A stretch of DNA of 64,000 nucleotides from NCBI RefSeq assembly GCF_000473045.1, contig NZ_AXAY01000014.1, positions 124,192-188,191 of the forward strand. The letters are read 5' to 3'. The notes under the pieces are model-generated. The model searched no databases, was not told the origin of the DNA, and saw nothing but the letters and a program-made list of their open reading frames with translations. Shown here in pieces: positions 58,357-64,000 of the stretch. Positions within the stretch are counted from its first letter, which is position 1. Each line of letters begins with the position of its first letter. Source of the stretch: Bradyrhizobium sp. WSM3983 (lineage in GTDB: Bacteria > Pseudomonadota > Alphaproteobacteria > Rhizobiales > Xanthobacteraceae). The position numbers and the translations under genes were made by a program.

Positions 58357-59232
58357 TCATGCAGTCGCGGGCTGCGCTTCTAGGAAGGTCCGGACGTGGC
58401 TGACGAACATCTCGTGGTGCTGAAACAGGGAGCCGTGCCCTGAATCGGGATAGAGGATTAGCTGAGCGTTGCTGAGTTGCTTGAACATTGCATAGGCGTT
58501 GCTCGCGGGCAGCATGGTGTCGCGGCTGCCGCTGACCACAAGAGTGGGCTGGCGGATGGCGCGCAGAACGGCGTGCCCGGGATCAGGTGTGGCGCACCAG
58601 GTGATCAGAGCCTTGGCCTGCGGATCGGTGACCGCGCTGCCGTTATCGGTGTCCCGATCGTCCTGACGCGCCTTCGTCCTCTTCAGAAAAGCCAAGCCGG
58701 AGGACTGGCTGGCGGGTGAGTTCGTGAAGAACAGCGGCAGACGGGGGTCCGGCGCATCCGTTTGGGAAAACGCGTCCTGCAGAACCGCTAACAGGTGTTC
58801 CTCTCCGCCTTTCGGCGCAGTACCGACGAGTATGAGCTTGCGGACCAGTTGTCCGTGCTCGGCGGCGATCTGCTGAGCGACGCAGCCGCCGAGAGAAAAG
58901 CCGAGCAGGTCCACTTCGAAGAGACCGAGCAAGTCGATGAAATCGACGGCGTCTCGCGCCATCGCCGCGACGTTGTCGGGCGTTTGACCGGTCGAGCGGC
59001 CGACCCCTGCGTTGTCAAACGCGATCACGGGGCGATCAGCGGCCAGAGCGTTGACGACGGCGGGATCCCACGCATCGATGTTGCCCGAGAAGTGCTGCAG
59101 AAGAATCAGCGGAGTTCCGGTCGCGGGGCCGAGACGGCGATAAGCGAAGCGAATTCCGTTGCCTTCGATGTAACGGGTCGGCGCCGTTTCGAGTGTGGCG
59201 GCGTCCTGGCCTGTGATGTCGAGTTGAGTCAT
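58357..59232 (-). CDS. Alpha/beta hydrolase
   Basis: A 291-aa cytoplasmic enzyme of the alpha/beta-hydrolase fold. RYIEGNGIRFAYRRLG opens the core; ILLQHFSGNIDAWDPAVVNA carries the oxyanion-hole region; DLLGFSLGGCVAQQIA holds the nucleophilic Ser; SGSRDTMLPASNAY holds the acid; and YPDSGHGSLFQHH the catalytic His. It resembles haloperoxidase/hydrolase types near C-C or ester cleavage. GGAGGATGAC precedes the ATG. It belongs to a group with the DUF302 gene and a secreted esterase, facing an AraC regulator. Confidence 0.87.
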   Translation of the reverse strand: MTQLDITGQDAATLETAPTRYIEGNGIRFAYRRLGPATGTPLILLQHFSGNIDAWDPAVVNALAADRPVIAFDNAGVGRSTGQTPDNVAAMARDAVDFIDLLGLFEVDLLGFSLGGCVAQQIAAEHGQLVRKLILVGTAPKGGEEHLLAVLQDAFSQTDAPDPRLPLFFTNSPASQSSGLAFLKRTKARQDDRDTDNGSAVTDPQAKALITWCATPDPGHAVLRAIRQPTLVVSGSRDTMLPASNAYAMFKQLSNAQLILYPDSGHGSLFQHHEMFVSHVRTFLEAQPATA

Positions 59233-59381
59233 GTCATCCTCCGGATGCTTGGCATAAAATGATCGAGTGAGGGATCGGCGTAGCGCAGCGACCGAGGCCT
59301 TCTCCAGGATGTCGCCGGCGCTTCGCCGCGTTTGCGCCATCGCGGTCCGAGGCGTTCCAGATTCCTCTGAGCGAGCGTGCA

Positions 59382-59409
59382 CGCTCCCGGCGCGGAAGCG
59401 CCGGGAGCG
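59382..59409 (-). terminator. Hairpin after the secreted alpha/beta hydrolase gene
   Basis: CGCTCCCGGCGC-GGAA-GCGCCGGGAGCG is a perfect 12-bp stem with a tetraloop, six bases past the stop of the gene at 59416. There is no T-tract on the - strand side, so it may be an attenuator or a message-stabilising end rather than a full terminator. Confidence 0.6.
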
Positions 59410-59415
59410 GTATCG

Positions 59416-60186
59416 TCACTTCGCGAGCGTTGCCTTTTCGATGACCTCGGCGACTTCCTTCGCATGGACGACGAGCGAGGCATGGCTGCCGGCGACTTCC
59501 GTCGTCTGAGCCTTCATCCTGGCTGCGAACGACTTCTGGGCCTCGGGCGCGATGACCTTGTCCTTCGTGGTGATGACATCGAACGTCGGCTTGTCACGCC
59601 AGGCTGCAATGGTCACGGGAGCCTCGAACGCAGCGAGTCTCAATGGCATCTGCGAGTTGGCCAGGTGCTCGGCGATCTCGGGCGGAAGGTCAGCCGTGAC
59701 CGCCGATGGAAACACCTTCGGGTCAATGTACAAATTGCCCTTCGCGTCGGGATGGATCGCGTTGCCGCCTTCAGTCGGCGGGCCGGCTTTTGACAGCGAT
59801 GCCAGGGATTCGCCGACATCGGGCGCGAAGGCGGAGACGTAGACCAGCGCCGAAACCTTGGGATCGTCGCCGGCTTGCGTGATCACTACGCCGCCCCAGG
59901 AGTGGCCGACCAGAACGGTCTTGCCGGCCTGCTTCGCGAGCGCCTGTTTGGTGGCATCGACGTCGGCGGTGAGCGAGGTGAGCGGATTTTCGACAAGCGT
60001 GACGTTGTAGCCTTTTTTCGCGAGGATATCGGCGACGGGCTGCCAGCTCGTCTGGTCCACGAAAGCGCCGTGCACGAGCACGATGTTGTGGGCTGCTCCC
60101 TTGGGCAGTTCGGCAGAATTGGCTGAACCGACCAATGTCGATCCGGCCAGGAGTGCGGCGGCGGCTGAGAAGAGGATATTTCGCAT
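59416..60186 (-). CDS. Secreted alpha/beta hydrolase (EstC-like esterase)
   Basis: A 256-aa exported hydrolase: signal peptide ILFSAAAALLAGSTLVGSAN, then NIVLVHGAFVDQTSWQPVAD, TVLVGHSWGGVVITQAGDD with the nucleophilic Ser in GHSWGG, and VAGSHASLVVHAKEVAEVIE with the catalytic His. These marks are those of the small salicylate-esterase/EstC type group. AGGA lies seven bases before the ATG. It is the first gene after the divergent AraC regulator, which is its probable controller. Confidence 0.87.
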   Translation of the reverse strand: MRNILFSAAAALLAGSTLVGSANSAELPKGAAHNIVLVHGAFVDQTSWQPVADILAKKGYNVTLVENPLTSLTADVDATKQALAKQAGKTVLVGHSWGGVVITQAGDDPKVSALVYVSAFAPDVGESLASLSKAGPPTEGGNAIHPDAKGNLYIDPKVFPSAVTADLPPEIAEHLANSQMPLRLAAFEAPVTIAAWRDKPTFDVITTKDKVIAPEAQKSFAARMKAQTTEVAGSHASLVVHAKEVAEVIEKATLAK

Positions 60187-60403
60187 TGAATGGTCCTGTT
60201 GCGTATCGGACGGAATGAGGTCCGTGGGGGAATGGGCAGGCGTTTCCAGCAAGGTCGCGGTTCTTCCATCTGCCGTTGGCGAAATGGTTGCCGCACGTGA
60301 CGTCGGCCCGCCGCGGCATGAAGTAGTCCGCAGGCATTCCGGACGGTAGGGATCAATCGTCCGCATGTTGTGTCTGATCGTCCACCGGTCTAATCTGGGC
60401 GGC

Positions 60404-61366
60404 ATGGATATCCTCGCCCAGGTGCTCGATCGTGTTCGTCTCGGCGGGACGCTGCTGTGGCACTTCGAGTTCGGCCATCCCTGGAATCTGGAGCTGCCGG
60501 CGCGCCCTTACGCGTTGTTTCACTATCTCAGCCGGGGCTCGGCGACGCTTGCGCTCGAACAGGGAGAGGAAATCCAGATGACCGAGGGCGATTTCGTCGT
60601 CATCACACGCGGCGAGCCCCATGTGTTCTATTCGGATCGCCGGGCCGAGCCTTTGCGGATTATAGATATCGATCGAGCGTCGTCGCGGTTTGGCGTCATT
60701 CGTCACGGCAGCCGCGCAAAGCCGCTCTCGACCATGATCTGCGGCAATTTCACGGTATCACGGCCGATGTTCGGCAGCGTGCTGGAGCTGCTTCCGCCCG
60801 TGCTCCTGCTGAAGCCGACGGCGGACGGTGGCTGGCTCGAAGCCATCCTGCGCCGCATGGTCAGCGAGTCCGCGCTCGAGCGTCCCGGCCAACGCGTCGC
60901 GCTTTCACGACTGACGGAAGTGCTCTTTGTCGAGGCGCTCCGAAGCTGGATCGCGTCCCTCAGTCCCGGACAAGGCGGCTGGCTCGGGGCTATATCTGAT
61001 CCGCATATCGGACCGGCGCTCAAGCTAATTCACGAAAACCCGGAGCAGCCCTGGACCCTGAGCGACCTTGGCCGTCGCGTCGGGCTCGGCCGCTCGGCAT
61101 TTGCGGCGCGTTTTACGAAGCTCGTCGGCCAATCCATGCAACGTTATGTGATCGAACGCCGGATGGCGGAGGCAGCGTTCCTGCTCGAAACCAGCGATGA
61201 GTCCATCGCACGGATTGCGAACCGGGTCGGCTACGAGACAGCGGCGGCGTTTTCGAAGCTGTTTCATCGGTATAACGAACAGTCTCCAGGCCGTTACCGG
61301 GCCGCTCGACGCGCCGACGGAGGCCGCGCGCAGTCGGACGGCTCGGAAGTGCAAGTATCCGATTGA
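60404..61366 (+). CDS. AraC-family regulator with an N-terminal cupin
   Basis: A 320-aa regulator. Residues about 1-180 form a cupin-type AraC-binding domain (LLWHFEFGHPWNLELP, LSRGSATLALEQGEEIQMTE, GDFVVITRGEPHVFY). The last 110 hold the double helix-turn-helix (WTLSDLGRRVGLGRSAFAAR, FTKLVGQSMQRYVIERRMAE, ESIARIANRVGYETAAAFSK). It is divergent from the secreted esterase with a 217-base gap. Control of the hydrolase group is likely (inference). The ribosome site is weak; the start was chosen at the first ATG that precedes the domain. Confidence 0.88.
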   Translation: MDILAQVLDRVRLGGTLLWHFEFGHPWNLELPARPYALFHYLSRGSATLALEQGEEIQMTEGDFVVITRGEPHVFYSDRRAEPLRIIDIDRASSRFGVIRHGSRAKPLSTMICGNFTVSRPMFGSVLELLPPVLLLKPTADGGWLEAILRRMVSESALERPGQRVALSRLTEVLFVEALRSWIASLSPGQGGWLGAISDPHIGPALKLIHENPEQPWTLSDLGRRVGLGRSAFAARFTKLVGQSMQRYVIERRMAEAAFLLETSDESIARIANRVGYETAAAFSKLFHRYNEQSPGRYRAARRADGGRAQSDGSEVQVSD

Positions 61367-61403
61367 CCTCGAACAAGCGCCTTCGCCATGTCTGCAACTT
61401 GCC

Positions 61404-61622
61404 GATATTGTTGCAAAAGTCGAAAATTGAACGATCCTAAAAATCTCGCGAAAGTCGATTGTTGGACCTGTCCGCTGCTGCATCGCTTTTCAAGGCTACC
61501 ACGAAGATCCGTGAGCGATTTTAGGTGAAACGATACGGTCCCTCATATCGTCGCGCCCAAAAGGCATCAGTGGCTCTGGGATTTTTCCTTCGCCACCCCA
61601 AAAAGACTTTTGCAACAATATC
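61404..61622. mobile_element. 219-bp MITE-like element with 18-bp inverted ends and a 4-bp target repeat
   Basis: GATATTGTTGCAAAAGTC at 61404-61421 is exactly inverted at 61605-61622. The element is flanked on both sides by TGCC (61400-61403 and 61623-61626), as expected of a target duplication. The 183 bases between hold no gene, so it is a non-autonomous element moved by a transposase encoded elsewhere. The 4-bp duplication is compatible with IS5- or IS1182-type enzymes (inference). It lies in the 403-base gap between the AraC and L,D-transpeptidase genes. Confidence 0.78.
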
Positions 61623-61769
61623 TGCCCTTAGCGGCTCTATTTTTCAGGTCGCCGAACAAAAGTACGGCGTTAACCATCGCTAACGGTTCCGGTCTGAGCG
61701 ACATCGCTTCGAAGTTTCTTAAATTTTGCTGGGTACCTCTTCCAGGCATAGTGACCTGGGGGAAAGAGT

Positions 61770-62630
61770 ATGGGTAAGCGGGCCAAACGTGGAAAGGCGG
61801 AGACGCTCGCACTGCCAATGGCCGCGAGAGTTGCAATTGGCACCGTGGCCGTGGCCGTAGTGGGGTACGGTTTGCTGTCTCACCCGGCGAGCGTGCAACC
61901 GACACGGAAGCCGTCAGCACCCCAAGCCGTGGCATCGTCAACTCCGGTTTACGTGTCGACTCCAGTTCATGCATCAGCGCCAGCTCCGGCTCCGATTCCG
62001 CCTCCGGCGCCTCTGGTCGAACCACCAAAAGCCGCTGACGGTCCCGGAGCATTTGTTCGGCAGGTGGTTGACTATGCCAGCCACCAGGCGCCGGGCACCG
62101 TGATCATCGATACCAAAAACACACTCCTCTATTTCGTTCTGAACGACGCGCAAGCGATGCGCTACGGCATCGGTGTTGGCCGCGAAGGTTTCGCATGGTC
62201 CGGTGAGCAGACTGTGGCCCGCAAAACAGAATGGCCGGATTGGCGTCCGCCTGCAGAGATGGTTGTGCGTCAGCCTTATCTGCCGCGGTTTATGGCAGGC
62301 GGTCCCGGCAACCCGCTCGGCGCTCGGGCGATGTATCTGGGCGAGACCGAATATAGAATTCACGGCACCAACAAGCCCGATACGATCGGGAAGCGGGTTT
62401 CGTCCGGCTGTATCCGGCTGACCAATGAGGACGTCGTGGACCTTTATGAGCGGGTGAAAGTCGGCGCGAAAGTGATCGTGCTTCCGGCAACCACTGCCCG
62501 TCGACCATCCCAGGGAGCGCCGCCCGACGCCGCTTCGCGATCGCCGGACCCGGCGTCGCCGTCGAACCGGCTCTCGGCAACTAGCGCGCAGATGCAGTCA
62601 TCTGGACCGAAGATCGCCGAGGCCCAGTAA
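61770..62630 (+). CDS. L,D-transpeptidase (YkuD domain)
   Basis: A 286-aa exported protein. An N-terminal membrane anchor (ARVAIGTVAVAVVGYGLLSH) is followed by a Pro/Ala/Val-rich linker (about 45-90) and the YkuD domain (about 95-240): TVIIDTKNTLLYFVLND at its start, then YRIHGTNKPDTIGKRVSSGC and IRLTN with catalytic C214. Such enzymes make 3-3 cross-links in peptidoglycan or tie outer-membrane proteins to it. A Ser/Pro/Ala-rich tail ends the protein. GGGGGA lies seven bases before the ATG. It stands alone; the MITE-like element lies upstream. Confidence 0.92.
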   Translation: MGKRAKRGKAETLALPMAARVAIGTVAVAVVGYGLLSHPASVQPTRKPSAPQAVASSTPVYVSTPVHASAPAPAPIPPPAPLVEPPKAADGPGAFVRQVVDYASHQAPGTVIIDTKNTLLYFVLNDAQAMRYGIGVGREGFAWSGEQTVARKTEWPDWRPPAEMVVRQPYLPRFMAGGPGNPLGARAMYLGETEYRIHGTNKPDTIGKRVSSGCIRLTNEDVVDLYERVKVGAKVIVLPATTARRPSQGAPPDAASRSPDPASPSNRLSATSAQMQSSGPKIAEAQ

Positions 62631-62741
62631 CTCCGTCCTCGGTCTGCGTCCCAATTCCGTCCGTCCCTATCGCTAGGGACAGACGCCGGCAGCGGAGTTC
62701 GCTAGTCTGGCCTGAAGCAAACGAGAATCCAGGGGGCCGTC

Positions 62742-63911
62742 TTGAGCACCGCGCCGCGCATCGACATTGATCCGGCTTCTTTCTGCGCCGACCCCTATCC
62801 AATGCTCGCAAAACTGCGCAAGGAGACGCCGATCGCGTTTGTGCCGCAGCTCGGCTCGACGCTTTTGACGAGCCGCGACGACATCTCGATCTCCGAGAAA
62901 CAGATCGACGTGTTCTCCTCGCACCAGCCCGCCGGCCTGATGAACCGGCTGATGGGCCACAACATGATGCGCAAGGACGGCGAGGCGCATCAGGTCGAGC
63001 GGCGCGCGATGTTTCGGACGGTATCGCCGAAGACGGTGAAAGCGCATTGGACGGCACTGTTCCAGGCCCATGCGGATCGCATCGTCGATGCGATCGAACC
63101 CGGCAGCCGGATCGATTTCATGCGCGACTTCGCGCTGCCGTTCTCCGGCGAGTGCCTGAAGTCGATCACCGGCCTCACCAATATCGGTTTTGAGGACATG
63201 GACGCATGGTCGCAAGGCATGATCGAGGGCATCGCCAATTACGGCGGCGATCCCGTGGTCGAGGCACGCTGTCACGCCGCGACGTCAGCCATCGATGCCG
63301 CGATCGACGACGTTCTGCCGGTCATGAGGAAGAATCCTGACCAGAGCATTCTTGGCGTGCTGCTCGCCTCCGGCATGGCCATGGACAGCGTGCGCGCAAA
63401 TGTCAAACTCGCGATCTCAGGCGGCCAGAACGAGCCGCGCAAGGCGATTGCCGGCACGGTGTGGGCGCTGCTGACTCACCCCGAGCAGCTCGATCTCGTG
63501 CGCAAGGGCGAGGTGTCGTGGCTGCAGGCGTTCGAGGAATATGCCCGCTGGATCTCGCCGATCGGCATGTCGCCGCGGCGGATCGCAAGGCCGTGGAGCA
63601 TCCGCGACGTCGCGTTCGAGACCGATGAGCGCGTGTTCCTGATGTTCGGTTCCGCCAACCGCGACGAGAAGCATTTTGAGCGCGCCGACCAGTTCGACGT
63701 GCGGCGTGACACCTCGAAGAGCGTCGCCTTCGGCGCGGGTCCGCATTTCTGTGCCGGCGCCTGGGCCTCGCGCGCCATGATCGCCGACGTCGCGCTGCCG
63801 ACCGTGTTCGCTCGTGCCAAGCACATCGAGATCGCCGATGACGAGCCGGTGCGGATCGGCGGCTGGGCGTTCCGAGGCTTGCAGAATCTGCCGGTGAGAT
63901 GGCTGCAATAG
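62742..63911 (+). CDS. Cytochrome P450
   Basis: A 389-aa soluble P450. The heme-thiolate loop is FGAGPHFCAG with ligand C337; the K-helix ExxR reads EEYARW. The I-helix is unusual: residues 227-232 read GGQNEP in place of the common (A/G)Gx(D/E)T, so the usual acid-alcohol pair for oxygen activation is altered. The start is TTG, backed by AGGGGG seven bases before. No ferredoxin or reductase gene lies next to it. The substrate is unknown. A longer downstream context is cut by the window end. Confidence 0.92.
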   Translation: MSTAPRIDIDPASFCADPYPMLAKLRKETPIAFVPQLGSTLLTSRDDISISEKQIDVFSSHQPAGLMNRLMGHNMMRKDGEAHQVERRAMFRTVSPKTVKAHWTALFQAHADRIVDAIEPGSRIDFMRDFALPFSGECLKSITGLTNIGFEDMDAWSQGMIEGIANYGGDPVVEARCHAATSAIDAAIDDVLPVMRKNPDQSILGVLLASGMAMDSVRANVKLAISGGQNEPRKAIAGTVWALLTHPEQLDLVRKGEVSWLQAFEEYARWISPIGMSPRRIARPWSIRDVAFETDERVFLMFGSANRDEKHFERADQFDVRRDTSKSVAFGAGPHFCAGAWASRAMIADVALPTVFARAKHIEIADDEPVRIGGWAFRGLQNLPVRWLQ

Positions 63912-64000
63912 CCCGGCGCGCGGTCCATTTCGAATCCTGCCATCGTGCCCTTGTTTTGCCCGACGTGTCAAATTTATTTCGGATAATTCGTAAGTCGTGT

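Noticed and set aside
61567..62052. - strand frame across the L,D-transpeptidase start
   Set aside because: It is antisense to a well-supported gene and to the MITE end, and has no recognisable domain.

Overview
The window looks like chromosome of an alphaproteobacterium of the Bradyrhizobium type. It is GC-rich, and genes are mostly compact with ATGA stop-start overlaps. Many gaps carry the palindromic repeats typical of that group. The gene set fits too: napEDABC, nirK-nirV, nnrR-nnrS, FixK/FNR-type boxes, and many sugar ABC and Bug-type binding proteins. No rRNA, tRNA or CRISPR array was seen.

Layout. 0-3.4 kb: tail of a MafI-like immunity gene, then a sugar ABC operon (binding protein and two permeases, no ATPase). 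3.6-7.2 kb: LysR regulator divergent from an oxalomesaconate-tautomerase/PrpF-like gene and a DctA-type carrier. 7.4-10.9 kb: AsmA protein and scoAB CoA transferase. 11.1-17.2 kb: nitrite/NO island with nirK-nirV, hemN, a DUF1858 protein, nnrR and nnrS, served by four FixK/FNR-like boxes. 17.2-22.4 kb: AraC regulator, an atypical FixJ-like regulator, a DUF4139 protein and a phytase-like esterase. 22.5-27 kb: second sugar ABC operon, again without ATPase, behind a 2-hydroxyacid dehydrogenase. 27.2-35.4 kb: chemoreceptor, orphan TctC-type protein, two DMT exporters around a DUF1330 gene, and an MgtA-like P-type ATPase. 35.8-44.4 kb: purA, a proline-rich membrane protein, small secreted Cys-rich proteins, msrA-msrB and a RecD-like helicase. 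44.7-48.9 kb: napEDABC with a perfect FixK/FNR box. 49-52 kb: membrane-anchored AraC regulator, acyltransferase and a broken luciferase-like gene. 52.4-57.7 kb: accessory stretch with an RlpA-like protein, LuxR regulator, IS91/IS66/recombinase scars, small secreted proteins and a lone PEP-CTERM protein. 57.8-61.4 kb: DUF302 protein and two alpha/beta hydrolases divergent from an AraC regulator. 61.4-63.9 kb: a 219-bp MITE-like element, an L,D-transpeptidase and a cytochrome P450.

How the genes work together. Nap reduces nitrate to nitrite in the periplasm, NirK reduces nitrite to NO, and NnrR/NnrS handle the NO response. HemN supplies heme without oxygen. All carry FixK/FNR-type boxes, so the window holds two separated pieces of one low-oxygen/NO regulon. 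The remainder is mostly uptake of sugars and organic acids with local regulators, plus envelope and oxidative-damage functions.

Limits: family calls come from reading the translations and motifs by eye; no database search was run.
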